Source: Ornithinimicrobium laminariae
GTDB lineage: Bacteria; Actinomycetota; Actinomycetes; Actinomycetales; Dermatophilaceae
Assembly (NCBI RefSeq): GCF_019457945.1
Contig: NZ_JAHZSU010000001.1
Span: 784,582-848,581, forward strand
Length of the DNA: 64,000 bases
Reading direction: 5' to 3'
In this document: positions 18,811 through 28,585 of the stretch, piece after piece
Layout: each line of letters opens with the position of its first letter
Position numbering within the stretch: the first letter of the stretch is position 1
Notes under the pieces: model-generated
Database searches by the model: none
Told to the model about the DNA's origin: nothing
Seen by the model: the letters and a program-made list of their open reading frames with translations, nothing else
Made by a program: the position numbers and the translations under genes

Positions 18811-19623
18811 ATGACCGAAACGCACCCCGCACACTGCTGGCTCACCGACATGGATGGCGTGCTCGTTCATGAAGAGCACGCACTTCCAGGCGCAGCAGAC
18901 TTCATCGCTGAGCTGACCTCAACCGGGGCTCGCTTCCAGGTGCTCACGAACAACTCGATCTACACCCCGCGTGACCTGCAGGCCCGCCTGTCGGCCAGCG
19001 GCATCGAGCTGCCGGAAGAGTCCATCTGGACCTCTGCGTTGGCTACCGCGGACTTCCTGTCGACGCAAAAGCCGAATGGCTCCGCCTATGTCATCGGCGA
19101 GGCTGGCCTGACCACGGCACTGCACGATGTCGGCTATGTGCTCACGGATCGCAACCCCGACTATGTGGTGCTCGGCGAGACGCGGACCTATTCGTTTGAG
19201 GCCATCACCCGGGCGATTCGCCTCGTTGAGGCAGGCGCGCGACTGATCGCGACCAACCCAGACCCGACCGGCCCTTCCAGCGAAGGTTCGCTGCCTGCGA
19301 CTGGCTCGGTGGCTGCGCTGATCACCCGCGCTTCGGGCGTAGAGCCGTACTTCGTGGGCAAGCCCAATGCCTTGATGATGCGCAGTGCGCTCAACCGGAT
19401 CGACGCTCATTCGGAGAGCACGATCATGATCGGCGACCGGATGGACACCGACATCCGATCGGGTATGGAGGCTGGCCTGCGCACCGTGTTGGTGCTGTCG
19501 GGCTCGACCAAAGAGAGCGAGGTCGACCGCTACCCGTATCGCTCGACCTGGATCAAGCCCTCAATTGCTGAGGTTGTCCCGCTGGTGCGGGAGTTGGCTG
19601 GTCAGCCGCACTTGCTGCCCTGA
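18811..19623 (+). CDS. HAD-superfamily IIA phosphatase (NagD-like)
   Basis: A 270-residue cytoplasmic hydrolase. HAD motif I is the DMDGVL segment near residue 12, motif II the Thr/Ser in LTNNS, the Lys in FVGKPNALMM, and the acidic motif in IGDRMDTDI. The spacing between motifs I and II with an inserted cap is that of class IIA. Substrates in the family include nucleotides and sugar phosphates; the substrate here is unknown. No clear operon partner; it stands between the siderophore genes and the DUF2332 gene. Confidence 0.88.
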   Translation: MTETHPAHCWLTDMDGVLVHEEHALPGAADFIAELTSTGARFQVLTNNSIYTPRDLQARLSASGIELPEESIWTSALATADFLSTQKPNGSAYVIGEAGLTTALHDVGYVLTDRNPDYVVLGETRTYSFEAITRAIRLVEAGARLIATNPDPTGPSSEGSLPATGSVAALITRASGVEPYFVGKPNALMMRSALNRIDAHSESTIMIGDRMDTDIRSGMEAGLRTVLVLSGSTKESEVDRYPYRSTWIKPSIAEVVPLVRELAGQPHLLP

Positions 19624-19657
19624 GTCACAGCGCATGCAGGCCTGAGCATGAGGTTTT

Positions 19658-20764
19658 ATGTCAGGCTGCAGTATGAGTGAGGACCTGGACGGGCTGCAGG
19701 CCCTGTTTGCCGACTTTGGCCAGGACATGACCAACACGGCCCCGTTGTATGCGTGGCTCGCCCGATCTGTGGCGCAGGACCCGGAGGTTGCTGGGCTGCT
19801 GCTGGCGAATGACAACGCGGAATTGCGGGTGTGTGCGCTGTTCTTTGCTGCGGTGCACAACGAAATCCTGATCGATCCCAGCGTGCCGATTGCTTCTTAT
19901 TATCGATCGGTGACCGCCAAGCCGCGCGATGATGACCCGTGGCCGACGTTTCGTGAGTTTTGCCTGGAGCGATCAACGAGCATCCGCCGCACGATCGCCA
20001 CGCGGACCACGCAAACGAACGAGATTGGCCGCTGCGCCCTTTTTTTGCCTGCGCTCGGGATCGTCGCTGACGAAGTTGGGCCGCTCAGCCTGCTTGATGT
20101 CGGCACCAGCGCTGGGTTGAACCTCAACTTGGATCGGTATTCGTATCGGTATCAACCCGGCAGCGACCTGGACCCGAGTGCTGGGGTGTCGGCCGCGGTC
20201 TTGCCGTGCGAAGCCAATGCAGCGACACCGATTCCGCCGGCATTGCCCACCATCGCTGCACGTCGTGGGCTTGATCAGTCTCCCGTTGATGTCCGCGATC
20301 CGGCTCAGGCGAGGTGGCTGCAAGCGTGCGTGTGGCCAGAAAAGCCCGAGCGCTTCACCCGCTTGGCGGCGGCGTTGGAGATCTCCCGTGGGCATCCACT
20401 GGCCGTGTTTGCTGGAGATGCCATTGCCGATGTTGCTGCGCAAGCTCGGGAAGCAGCAAGCGAGGGGCATCCAGTCGTCCTGAACTCCTGGGTGCTGAAC
20501 TATCTGAGCGGGGCGCAACGCAACGCATACCTTGAGCAGTTGGATCTTGTGGGTGCCGAGCTTGATCTGACCTGGCTCTTCGCCGAGTCACCCAAGTTGG
20601 CGCCCGAGTTGCCGTTTGGCAGCGATCCGGACAAGCCTGAGGCCACCCATCTTGTGCTGGTTTGCTGGCGATCAAGCGTGCGCAGTGTCGAGCCGTTGGC
20701 TATTTGTCATCCGCATGGCGCGTGGATTTCCTGGCGCGGGTCGAGTGAGTCGCCGATCGCATAG
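19658..20764 (+). CDS. DUF2332 family protein
   Basis: A soluble protein of about 368 residues (363 if the ATG at 19673 is used). It has the family's block LSLLDVGTSAGLNLNLDRY in the middle, which resembles the glycine-rich loop of a SAM-dependent methyltransferase, and an HPHGAWISW block near the end. The function of DUF2332 is unknown and no catalytic claim can be made. The two candidate starts have weak AGG sites. It is 34 bases after the HAD gene and could be co-transcribed. Confidence 0.85.
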   Translation: MSGCSMSEDLDGLQALFADFGQDMTNTAPLYAWLARSVAQDPEVAGLLLANDNAELRVCALFFAAVHNEILIDPSVPIASYYRSVTAKPRDDDPWPTFREFCLERSTSIRRTIATRTTQTNEIGRCALFLPALGIVADEVGPLSLLDVGTSAGLNLNLDRYSYRYQPGSDLDPSAGVSAAVLPCEANAATPIPPALPTIAARRGLDQSPVDVRDPAQARWLQACVWPEKPERFTRLAAALEISRGHPLAVFAGDAIADVAAQAREAASEGHPVVLNSWVLNYLSGAQRNAYLEQLDLVGAELDLTWLFAESPKLAPELPFGSDPDKPEATHLVLVCWRSSVRSVEPLAICHPHGAWISWRGSSESPIA

Positions 20765-20903
20765 ATTCGCTCGATTCGCATGTTTGGACGTGCGATGCGA
20801 GCCCATAAGGGAGAATCGCACTGGCGTTGTGTGCCGCCGATTCGCCTACCGTCCGCTTGTCACGCTCTCGCTTGTGTCCCGGGTCTGAGGTAAAACTGAA
20901 AGA

Positions 20904-23684
20904 GTGACTTCACGCTCTTGGCCACGGTGGCCCATGATCGCTGCGCTCAGCGGCGCGCTCGTCGCAGCCGGGGTGAGTGGCGGCGCGTCCGTGGCGCAAG
21001 AGCCACAGACCGCCGAACGGTATGTCGTGATGCTGGCTGCGCCCTCGATCGGCGCCGCCGAAGCCGGGCTGGCCAGCACATCTCAAGCCCCAGTCACAGG
21101 CGATGCCATCACTCGTCAGCAAGATGCTGTGCTCAGCACCGTCGACGCGGAGCCAACGCACCGCTATGACACGGCTCTCAACGGCTTTTCGGCGGGGTTG
21201 TCAACAGCCGACGTGCTTGAGCTTGGCACCGATCCGCGAGTTGCCTCTGTGACACCAGTTCGCACGTTTATCCCGCAACAGGACGTCGATGCCGACCCGG
21301 GCACCGACACCAACGATTCCCCCAGTTTCCTCGGGCTCGACGAGCCTGGCGGAGTGTGGGACCAACTCGGGGGCATCAACGCAGCCGGCGCTGACCAGGT
21401 GATCGGCGTGATCGACACCGGCCTGGCCTGGGACAATCCTTCCTTTGATGCCACCAGCATCTCGGCCCCGACAGGCTTTAGCGGCGCTTGCGATTCGGCC
21501 GATCCGATCGGATGGCCGGCTAGCGCCTGCACCAACAAGATCCCAGGCGCCCGCTATTTTGCCGATGGAGCACTCACCCAGGGGCCCTTGGCCGCTGGCG
21601 AGTCGCTCAGCCCCCTGGACACTGGGAGCCACGGCACCCACGTCGCTAGCATCGCGGCTGGTCGCTCGCGTCTGGCCTCCACCAACGAAACGATCAGCGG
21701 CATGGCACCCGCGTCCTCGGTCGTGCCCTACAAGGTTTGCTGGCAAGTCGTCGGCACCCTTGGTCAACACGAAGCGTGCGCCGAAGACGACATCTTGGCC
21801 GCGGTGGATGCCGCCGTTGCCGATGGTGTTGATGTCATCAACATGTCGCTGGGGGTGCCTGGCGATGACGGCTACAACAACACCCCCTATGACGAGGCGA
21901 TGAAGGTTGCCGCCGCCCAAGGGATATTTATTGCCACGGCCGGCGGTAACTATGGTCCCGCTGGCAGTCCGCCCAATCGGTCTGTCAGCAATGGGATGCC
22001 GTGGGTGGCGACCGTTGCTGCGGCCACCCACCGCCCTGCTAGCAGTTTGGGCAACATCACGAACACCTCGTCGCGTGGCCCCGTCGATGAGCTGGCCAAC
22101 CGGCAGAACTTGTTGAAGCCAGACCTGGGCGCGCCGGGAGCTTTCGTGCTGGCAGCCGTCCCGGGCGGGGATGCCACGAAGTCAGGCACGTCGATGGCCG
22201 CGCCGCATGTGGCCGGGCTCGGCGCCTTGATCATGCAGTTCCACCCCACCTGGTCACCGATGGCTGTCCGGTCGGCGATGCAGACGACGGCCAGGTCTTA
22301 TCAGAGCACGAACGCGCCTTTTGTTGGCGGCAGTGGGTACGTGCAGCCACGCACCTTCCTTGAACCCGGACTGATCTTTGACGCTGGCCCCGCTGACTGG
22401 GATGCCTTTGAGTCATCGCTGACGACTGGGTATCAACTCAATACAGCTTCTATCCAGGTCGGGGCGTTGCCTTCAACGGATGTCCGCACCGTGACTCGCA
22501 CGGTGACCAATGTCGGGTCGAGCACGCAGACCTACACCGCGGCATACTCCGTGCCCTCGTCGTTGGCCGTTGGATTCTCCCCGAAGTCATTCGAGATCGC
22601 GCCAGGGGCAACCCAGCAAATAGAAATTCGGTTGGCCAACATCTCGGCCTCCCCCACGGCGTGGCAGTCGGGTTTCATCACCTGGACCAGCCCGAGCGCG
22701 GCTGACGTGCGCATACCCGTGGTGGCTCGCGGCCTCCAAGCCAAGCCGGAGGTAGCACGTTGGGGTGGCACCGATCGCTACGCCACCGCGGCCCTGGTTG
22801 CCGATGAGTTCCCCGGCCCAGTCGACACTGTCTATCTCGCGTCCGGCTCAACGTATGCCGACGCCCTGGCTGGGAGCGCCCAGGCCGCCAACGGTTTGGT
22901 GCCCAGCACGATGACGAGCAGTGGCGAGCCAGCCCCGGTCCTGCTCACCAAGCAGAGTTCGATCCCTAGCGCGACCGCCAACGCCCTGGCCAGCCTCGAC
23001 CCCACGAACATTGTGGTGCTTGGCGGCTCCGCTGCCATCGGCGACCCGGTCGTCAACGACCTGATCAGCCAGGGGTATGCGGTGGACCGGGTCTCGGGGA
23101 CCGACCGGTATGCGACGGCCGCCGAACTCGCCATGCTTAGCGATCCGGGGGTGCCCGTGGCCTATATCGCCAACGGCTCAGATGGTTCGTTTGCCGATGC
23201 CCTCACCGGCTCTGCTGCTGCCGCCCGCGATGATGGCGTGGTGCTGCTCACGACGAAGACCACCGCCCCGCAGGCCACGCTCGACGCTCTGGCCGCTCTG
23301 CAGCCTGAACAGGTCATCGTTTTGGGCGGTGACGGAGCGGTCTCGACGGCGGTCTACAACGCAGTGGGTGCTGATGACCGGATTTCTGGGTCAAACCGCT
23401 ACGGGACGGCTGCACTGGTCGCACGCACTTTTGACCCCCAAGTCGCGCATGCCTACGTGGCTTCAGGCATCAGTTGGCCTGACGCGTTGGCCGGGTCTGC
23501 ACTGGCGGGGTCACAAGGTGCGCCGGTGTTGATTACGCCGCAAGCCAGCCTGTCCGGTGTCATTGAGACCGAGTTGGACACTTTGTCGCCACAGGAAGTC
23601 GTGGTGCTCGGCGGGACTGCTCCGGTGTCACAGACCGTTGAGGACACGCTGAACGCGAGTTATCCCCGCTGGCGCGCTGAATAG
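20904..23684 (+). CDS. Secreted subtilisin-like (S8) protease with three CW_binding_2 repeats
   Basis: A 926-residue extracellular serine protease from GTG 20904. Order: signal peptide (1-32, AGVSGGASVAQ), an inhibitor I9-type propeptide (about 40-125), the S8 catalytic domain with Asp171 (VIDTG), His246 (GSHGTHVAS) and Ser430 (SGTSMAAPHVAG), an Fn3-like domain (about 500-610), and three cell-wall-binding type 2 repeats beginning near residues 618, 729 and 826 with RWGGTDRYATAAL-like motifs. The repeats should hold it on the wall. The catalytic domain has an inserted PA-like loop. A very long hairpin follows. Confidence 0.93.
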   Translation: MTSRSWPRWPMIAALSGALVAAGVSGGASVAQEPQTAERYVVMLAAPSIGAAEAGLASTSQAPVTGDAITRQQDAVLSTVDAEPTHRYDTALNGFSAGLSTADVLELGTDPRVASVTPVRTFIPQQDVDADPGTDTNDSPSFLGLDEPGGVWDQLGGINAAGADQVIGVIDTGLAWDNPSFDATSISAPTGFSGACDSADPIGWPASACTNKIPGARYFADGALTQGPLAAGESLSPLDTGSHGTHVASIAAGRSRLASTNETISGMAPASSVVPYKVCWQVVGTLGQHEACAEDDILAAVDAAVADGVDVINMSLGVPGDDGYNNTPYDEAMKVAAAQGIFIATAGGNYGPAGSPPNRSVSNGMPWVATVAAATHRPASSLGNITNTSSRGPVDELANRQNLLKPDLGAPGAFVLAAVPGGDATKSGTSMAAPHVAGLGALIMQFHPTWSPMAVRSAMQTTARSYQSTNAPFVGGSGYVQPRTFLEPGLIFDAGPADWDAFESSLTTGYQLNTASIQVGALPSTDVRTVTRTVTNVGSSTQTYTAAYSVPSSLAVGFSPKSFEIAPGATQQIEIRLANISASPTAWQSGFITWTSPSAADVRIPVVARGLQAKPEVARWGGTDRYATAALVADEFPGPVDTVYLASGSTYADALAGSAQAANGLVPSTMTSSGEPAPVLLTKQSSIPSATANALASLDPTNIVVLGGSAAIGDPVVNDLISQGYAVDRVSGTDRYATAAELAMLSDPGVPVAYIANGSDGSFADALTGSAAAARDDGVVLLTTKTTAPQATLDALAALQPEQVIVLGGDGAVSTAVYNAVGADDRISGSNRYGTAALVARTFDPQVAHAYVASGISWPDALAGSALAGSQGAPVLITPQASLSGVIETELDTLSPQEVVVLGGTAPVSQTVEDTLNASYPRWRAE

Positions 23685-23697
23685 CTCCACTCATACA

Positions 23698-23758
23698 TGT
23701 GCCTTTTCATCTGCCATGTGACCAGTTTTACTGGTCACATGGCAGATGAAAAGGCACA
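23698..23758. terminator. Perfect 29-bp hairpin with 3-base loop
   Basis: Arms 23698-23726 and 23730-23758 are fully complementary around a TTT loop, between the convergent protease and hspR genes. Bases 23706-23725 recur identically at 39950-39969. It is an unusually long perfect palindrome for a terminator and may belong to a small repeat family. Confidence 0.8.
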
Positions 23759-23769
23759 TAGAGGGTCAA

Positions 23770-24210
23770 CTAGCGGTGGGGCCGCCAGAGCGTTAACGCC
23801 GTCGAGGTCGACCGGCGCGTGGGCCGCTTGCCCTGCCGCATCGCTTCAATCTCGCCGCTAATCCCAGCAGCAAAGACTCGCTCCCCCAAGCCCAGCGCGT
23901 GACTCATGGTCTCGTTCGCTAAACCCAACTCAGACACCCGCGCCTGCAGCGCTGCCACCTGATTTTCCAATTCAAGAATCCGTTGGATGCCCGCCAGGCT
24001 GACGCCCTCTTGGGAGAGTCGCTGCACTTCGCGCAGGCGGCTCACGTCCTGGAACGAATAACGCCGACCCCCACCCCGGGTCCGCTTGGGCGTGACCAGC
24101 CCCAACTTGTCGTACTGACGCAACGTTTGCGCGTGCATACCAGCAAGGTCTGCAGCGATGGAGATGACATAGACGGGCGCGTCTTCGTCGATTTCGCCAT
24201 GGTTGCGCAT
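23770..24210 (-). CDS. hspR: HspR, MerR-family heat-shock repressor
   Basis: A 146-residue repressor that binds HAIR boxes, usually with DnaK as co-repressor. The MerR-type winged HTH is at about residues 12-80 (AADLAGMHAQTLRQYDKLGL and the RRYSFQDVSRLREVQRL wing), followed by a coiled-coil helix (ILELENQVAALQARVSEL). The basic C-terminal tail is longer than in many homologues. It is the last gene of the dnaK operon, separated from dnaJ by 89 bases with a hairpin. Predicted targets in this window are dnaK and clpB. Confidence 0.93.
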   Translation of the reverse strand: MRNHGEIDEDAPVYVISIAADLAGMHAQTLRQYDKLGLVTPKRTRGGGRRYSFQDVSRLREVQRLSQEGVSLAGIQRILELENQVAALQARVSELGLANETMSHALGLGERVFAAGISGEIEAMRQGKRPTRRSTSTALTLWRPHR

Positions 24211-24256
24211 GCCGTCACCTCCTTGATGTCGTCCGTTGGTCTATCTCATCGGGAAC

Positions 24257-24292
24257 GGGCCGGTCAGCGCAACCTTCTGCGCTAACCGGCCC
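24257..24292. terminator. Hairpin between dnaJ and hspR
   Basis: Arms 24257-24271 and 24278-24292 pair over 15 bases with one mismatch and a 6-base loop. It is inside the operon, so it may attenuate or process the transcript rather than end it, lowering hspR output relative to the chaperones. Confidence 0.55.
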
Positions 24293-24299
24293 GAACAAG

Positions 24300-25319
24300 C
24301 TATTCGCTCGCGCGGCTGAAAGTCTCGGCCCGCGGGTCAAAGCCTTCATCCGCGGCCTGCAGGACTTCGACTGCCGCCTGCGTCTCATCGGTGAGCCGTT
24401 GTGGCACCACCACCGAGACCTTGGCCAGCAGGTCGCCCGTGCCCTTCGACGTGGCTACCCCTCGACCCTTAAGCCGAAGCGAGCGCCCCGAGGGCGTGCC
24501 GGGTGCGACCTTGACCTTCACCTTGGCACCATCCAGCGTTGGCACGCTGACTGTTGCGCCCAGGGCGGCCTCGGCAAACGTGACCGGCAGGTCAACCAGC
24601 AGGTTGTTGCCGTCGCGGCTAAACACCGGGTGCGACATCACCTTAATCGCGAGCAGCATGTCGCCACGCGGGCCGCCACCTTCGCCAGGTGAGCCTTTGC
24701 CGCGCAGTCGAATCTTCTGTCCGTCCTTGACCCCGGCTGGGATCTTGGCGGTGATGCGCTCGGAGTTGGGGCCAGTCACCGTGACGGTGTCGCCCAAAAC
24801 GGCCGAGCGGAACGACAGGCTGGCGCGCGCTTCAACGTCGCGACCTGGCTGCGGTCCGCGGAATCCTGCCCCGCCACCAAAGCCTGGCCCGCCAAAACCG
24901 TCCTGGCCTCGTCCGCCGCCACCGGCGAATCCGCCCAGCAGGTCTTCGAGGTTGATGCCCTCGGCGCCACTGAACTGCTGGCCGCCACCGGCGCGTCCAC
25001 CGCCAGAGTTGCCAAACATCTGCGAGAAAACATCATCGAAGCCGCCCCCGGCCCCGCCACCAGAGGTGAAACGGGCGCCACCGCGCGACATGGATCGGAT
25101 GCCGTCGTATTGCTGACGCTGTTCGGGGTCGGAGAGCACCGCATACGCCTCGCCGATCTCCTTGAAGCGGTCTTCAGCGGCCGCATCGCCAGGGTGGTTA
25201 TCCGGGTGGAACTCACGCGCTAGTTTGCGATAGGTCTTTTTGATGGTCGCCTGATCGGCGTCCTGGGCGACCCCGAGGATCGCGTAGAAGTCTTTATCGA
25301 ACCAGTCTTGACTCGCCAT
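24300..25319 (-). CDS. dnaJ: DnaJ-type co-chaperone without zinc-finger domain
   Basis: A 339-residue J-protein that stimulates the DnaK ATPase and delivers substrates. The J domain is at 5-72 with the HPD motif in [10 protein letters not shown] Gly/Phe-rich linker (about 80-150) follows, then the two beta-barrel C-terminal substrate domains. No CxxCxGxG repeats are present, so it is of the class B/CbpA type although it sits in the dnaK operon where many actinobacteria carry the zinc-finger form. The ribosome site AGGAGGTGA is strong. Confidence 0.92.
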   Translation of the reverse strand: MASQDWFDKDFYAILGVAQDADQATIKKTYRKLAREFHPDNHPGDAAAEDRFKEIGEAYAVLSDPEQRQQYDGIRSMSRGGARFTSGGGAGGGFDDVFSQMFGNSGGGRAGGGQQFSGAEGINLEDLLGGFAGGGGRGQDGFGGPGFGGGAGFRGPQPGRDVEARASLSFRSAVLGDTVTVTGPNSERITAKIPAGVKDGQKIRLRGKGSPGEGGGPRGDMLLAIKVMSHPVFSRDGNNLLVDLPVTFAEAALGATVSVPTLDGAKVKVKVAPGTPSGRSLRLKGRGVATSKGTGDLLAKVSVVVPQRLTDETQAAVEVLQAADEGFDPRAETFSRASE

Positions 25320-25389
25320 CTGTGCGGGTCACCTCCTTTGCCTGAAGTATGTTGGTGGGCTGGCTTGCTCGCCGGCCCTGGTGTGACGA

Positions 25390-25422
25390 CGCGAGGGGTC
25401 CCAGCGTGTGGAACCCCTCGCG
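25390..25422. terminator. Hairpin between grpE and dnaJ
   Basis: Arms 25390-25399 and 25413-25422 are perfectly complementary (10 bp, 13-base loop) in the 123-base gap. It may stabilise or process the mRNA between the two cistrons. Confidence 0.5.
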
Positions 25423-25442
25423 CCGCATACTGCTGCGGTTGA

Positions 25443-26057
25443 TCAGGATGGGTCAGCAACAGCCACACGTGCCGCGCGAACGATCCGCTCACCAACCTTG
25501 AAGCCTGGCTGCATGACCTGGACGATGGTCGTCTCGGTCGTGCCTTCAGGCAGGTCAGCCTCGGGCAGGTGCATCAAAGCTTCGTGCAGTGCCGGGTCAA
25601 AAGTTTCGCCTGTCTCGCCGAAGCGCTCCACACCAAACTTGCCCAACGTTGCCTCGAGCTTGTCTGCGATTGCCGCAAACGGACCTTCGGTCAGATCGCC
25701 GTGCTGACGAGCAGAGTAGATGTCGTCCAACACGGGGATCATCGACTCCACGACTGCGCTCGTGGCCAACTGGCGGTCACGGGCCCGGTCGCGGTCAACG
25801 CGCCGCTTGTAGTTCATGTACTCGGCCTGGAGCCCACGCAGGTCTTCGAGCCGGGAGGCAGCCAACGCCGCGTCGGAGTCGCCCAACAACTCGTCCTCGT
25901 ATGAGGTGTCGTTGCCATCTGCGGGCGGCCCGTCGGGGTCAACCTCGTTGTCGACTACTTCAGCGTCAACAACTTCCTGCTCGTCGCTGGCCTGCGCGTC
26001 GGGCGTGGTGGGGTCGAGGTCGTCGGCCCCACCGTTGCCCTGGCTCACGTCGCTCAC
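25443..26057 (-). CDS. grpE: GrpE nucleotide exchange factor
   Basis: A 204-residue partner that releases ADP from DnaK. It has a long acidic disordered N-terminus (residues 1-65, Asp/Glu-rich), a coiled-coil helix ([19 protein letters not shown]) and the C-terminal beta domain with the family signature around [23 protein letters not shown]. It overlaps the dnaK stop by four bases. The acidic [10 protein letters not shown] stretch resembles the DnaK tail ([10 protein letters not shown]). Confidence 0.95.
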   Translation of the reverse strand: MSDVSQGNGGADDLDPTTPDAQASDEQEVVDAEVVDNEVDPDGPPADGNDTSYEDELLGDSDAALAASRLEDLRGLQAEYMNYKRRVDRDRARDRQLATSAVVESMIPVLDDIYSARQHGDLTEGPFAAIADKLEATLGKFGVERFGETGETFDPALHEALMHLPEADLPEGTTETTIVQVMQPGFKVGERIVRAARVAVADPS

Positions 26058-27919
26058 TTGTTGTCTTCGTCGTCGACAACCTCAGCGTCAACAACGTTCT
26101 CGTCAGTGGCGGATGCGTCCTCTGCACCTTCAGCCTGAGCGTCGCCAGCCTGAGCCTGAGCGGCCTCAGTCATCGCGGCGCCCATCTTCATGCTCTCGTT
26201 GTTGAGGGTCTCAACCTTGGAGTTGATGTCCTCAACCGAAGCTTCGGACTCGGGCTTGAGTGCGTCCTTCAGGTCGTTCAGCGCGGTCTCAACCGGGGCC
26301 TTGGCCTCGGCAGGCAACTGCTCGCCGTTCTCCTCAAGGAACTTCTCGGTCGAGTAGACCAACTGCTCGGCGGTGTTGCGAGCCTCGGTCTCTTCGCGAC
26401 GCTTCTTGTCCTCTTCGGCGTGCGCCTCAGCGTCGGCAACCATGCGCTCGATCTCGTCCTTCGGCAGCGCGGAGCCACCAGAGATCGTCATGGACTGCTC
26501 CTTGCCGGTGCCACGGTCCTTGGCGGAAACGTGCACGATGCCGTTGGCGTCGATGTCGAAAGTGACCTCGATCTGGGGGCCGCCACGCGGGGCCGGGCTG
26601 ATGCCGGTTAACTCGAAGTTGCCAAGTGGCTTGTTGGCCGTGGCGATCTCGCGCTCACCCTGGAAGACCTGGATGCTCACGCTCGGCTGGTTGTCAGCAG
26701 CGGTCGTGAAGACCTCAGAGCGCTTGGTCGGGATCGCAGTGTTGCGCTCGATCAGCTTGGTCATGATGCCGCCCTGGGTCTCGATACCGAGGCTCAGTGG
26801 GGTGACATCGATGAGCAGCACGTCCTTGCGGTCGCCCTTCAGGACTCCGGCCTGCAGGGCTGCGCCAACGGCGACAACCTCATCCGGGTTAACGCCCTTG
26901 TTGGCGTCCTTGCCGGTCATCTTCTTGACGATTTCGGCAACGGCGGGCATACGGGTGGAGCCACCGACCAACACGATGTGATCGATCTCATCCACCTTGA
27001 TGCCAGCGTCCTTGATGACCTGGTCAAACGGAGCCTTGGTGCGCTCCAGCAGGTCGGAGGTCATCTTCTCGAACTGTGCGCGGGTCAGCGTCTCGTCCAA
27101 GTGGATCGGGCCGTTGTCGCTCATCGAGAGGTACTGCATGGAGATGTTGGTGCTGGTCGAGGACGACAGCTCTTTCTTGGCCTGCTCAGCGGCGTCACGC
27201 AGACGCTGCATCGCGATCTTGTCGTTGGACAAGTCGGTGCCAGTGGAGTTCTTGACCGTGGTGAGCAGGTGCTTCATGATGCGCTCGTCCCAGTCGTCAC
27301 CACCGAGCTTGTTGTCGCCGTGAGTGGCGCGGACCTGGATGGTGGCGAAGCCGTCTTCGGCGTCCTTACCAACCTCGAGGAGGGAAACGTCGAACGTTCC
27401 ACCACCGAGGTCAAAGACCAGGATCTGCTCGTCTTCCTTGCCCTTGTCCAGGCCGTAGGCCAGTGCTGCGGCGGTCGGCTCGTTGACGATGCGCAGGACC
27501 TTAAGGCCAGCGATCTCGCCGGCGTCCTTGGTGGCCTGACGCTCGGCGTCGTCGAAGTATGCGGGAACCGTGATGACTGCGTCAGTCACATCTTCGCCCA
27601 GGTATGCCTCAGCGTCGCGCTTCAGCTTCATCAGCGTGCGAGCGCTGATCTCCTGTGCGGTGTAGGGCTTGCCGTCGATCTCGGTGGACCAGTCGGTGCC
27701 CATGTGGCGCTTGACCGAGCGGATGGTGCGGTCGACGTTGGTGACGGCCTGGCGCTTGGCGATCTCGCCAACCAGAACCTCACCATTCTTTGCGAAAGAG
27801 ACAACGGAGGGAGTAGTGCGGCCACCCTCAGCGTTGGCAATGATCTCCGGCTCGCCACCGTCGAGGACGGCTACGGCGGAGTTGGTGGTGCCAAGGTCAA
27901 TACCTACTGCACGTCCCAT
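26054..27919 (-). CDS. dnaK: DnaK (Hsp70) chaperone
   Basis: A 621-residue ATP-dependent chaperone, full length. The N-terminal ATPase begins [13 protein letters not shown], with [10 protein letters not shown] (phosphate-binding) and [12 protein letters not shown] further on. The linker [13 protein letters not shown] leads into the substrate domain and helical lid, and the tail is acidic ([11 protein letters not shown]) rather than the EEVD of eukaryotes. First gene of dnaK-grpE-dnaJ-hspR. Two HAIR boxes flank the predicted promoter. Confidence 0.97.
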   Translation of the reverse strand: MGRAVGIDLGTTNSAVAVLDGGEPEIIANAEGGRTTPSVVSFAKNGEVLVGEIAKRQAVTNVDRTIRSVKRHMGTDWSTEIDGKPYTAQEISARTLMKLKRDAEAYLGEDVTDAVITVPAYFDDAERQATKDAGEIAGLKVLRIVNEPTAAALAYGLDKGKEDEQILVFDLGGGTFDVSLLEVGKDAEDGFATIQVRATHGDNKLGGDDWDERIMKHLLTTVKNSTGTDLSNDKIAMQRLRDAAEQAKKELSSSTSTNISMQYLSMSDNGPIHLDETLTRAQFEKMTSDLLERTKAPFDQVIKDAGIKVDEIDHIVLVGGSTRMPAVAEIVKKMTGKDANKGVNPDEVVAVGAALQAGVLKGDRKDVLLIDVTPLSLGIETQGGIMTKLIERNTAIPTKRSEVFTTAADNQPSVSIQVFQGEREIATANKPLGNFELTGISPAPRGGPQIEVTFDIDANGIVHVSAKDRGTGKEQSMTISGGSALPKDEIERMVADAEAHAEEDKKRREETEARNTAEQLVYSTEKFLEENGEQLPAEAKAPVETALNDLKDALKPESEASVEDINSKVETLNNESMKMGAAMTEAAQAQAGDAQAEGAEDASATDENVVDAEVVDDEDNK

Positions 27920-27968
27920 GAATCAATCACTCCTGTATGTCGTGGTGCGCGTTACTCATTAACGCGGA

Positions 27969-27989
27969 GTTGATGTAACTGCGCTCAAC
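27969..27989. promoter_or_regulatory. HAIR-like box 2, overlapping the dnaK -10 region
   Basis: GTTGATG-N7-GCTCAAC: the right arm is identical to those of the other two boxes and the left arm is imperfect. It touches the predicted -10 hexamer (27988-27993), a position suited to blocking RNA polymerase. Confidence 0.65.
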
Positions 27990-28016
27990 TTTGCTACTAC
28001 TGACCGCAGTTGTCAA
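27988..28016 (-). promoter_or_regulatory. Predicted dnaK promoter
   Basis: On the reverse strand, TTGACA (28011-28016) is followed after 17 bases by CAAAGT (27988-27993), close to the consensus for a vegetative sigma factor. It lies 69 bases upstream of the start codon and between two HAIR boxes. Confidence 0.65.
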
Positions 28017-28032
28017 ACCCGCGCTCACTCAA

Positions 28033-28053
28033 GTTGAGTTCACTAGGCTCAAC
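28033..28053. promoter_or_regulatory. HAIR box 1 upstream of dnaK
   Basis: GTTGAGT-N7-GCTCAAC, with arms identical to the clpB box at 13659-13679. It lies just upstream of the -35 hexamer. Confidence 0.85.
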
Positions 28054-28085
28054 CTAAAGATGCCCAGATTTGTTCCCGGGGAAGG

Positions 28086-28523
28086 CTAGATCTCCTCGCG
28101 GCCGTTGTTCTTCATGCTTTCCAGGTCGCTCGCATCGAGGACAGAGGCGTCGGGAAGTGCCACGGCGGTGCCGTCAACCAACTTCGCCTGCACCTGAGGC
28201 GTCTCCCACCGCGAGGCGGGGGCTTCGGTCGAAGCCACCTCCGCCCACCCGATGTGCCGGCTTTGCAACGGGCCAGCAATCACCAGGCCGTTGATGTCAC
28301 CATGCGTGCGCTGACGAACAGTGGTCCACACACAGGCGGCGACGATGGGGTTGATGATCGCGGACACCATCATTCCCCATGGGACGTCGTCGGCTACGAA
28401 CACCAATACGAACACTAAAAAGGCTAACCACAGGAAGGCCACGGCAAAAAACCCGACTAGGGACTTTCGCAGCCATGGCTTCGCTACCCACCACGTCTTG
28501 GAGTCTGCAAGATTTGCGCTCAC
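28086..28523 (-). CDS. Small membrane protein with PH-like C-terminal domain
   Basis: A 145-residue protein with two transmembrane helices (about 20-45 and 50-68: VGFFAVAFLWLAFLVFVLVF and WGMMVSAIINPIVAACVW), followed by a soluble part with GLVIAGPLQSRHIGWAEVAS and a WETPQVQAKLVDGTAVALP strand pattern typical of bacterial PH-like domains. Function unknown. It stands 62 bases downstream of the amidotransferase gene on the same strand and upstream of the dnaK promoter. Confidence 0.65.
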   Translation of the reverse strand: MSANLADSKTWWVAKPWLRKSLVGFFAVAFLWLAFLVFVLVFVADDVPWGMMVSAIINPIVAACVWTTVRQRTHGDINGLVIAGPLQSRHIGWAEVASTEAPASRWETPQVQAKLVDGTAVALPDASVLDASDLESMKNNGREEI

Positions 28524-28585
28524 TCGGCCATCGCCTCGCTAACCATGGGACAACCGCTGGTAGCCATCGCTGTGTCGTTTCGCGC

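Noticed and set aside
26978..27973. Open frame of 331 codons antisense to dnaK
   Set aside because: It mirrors dnaK codon structure, shows no family motif, and is a common side effect of high GC content.
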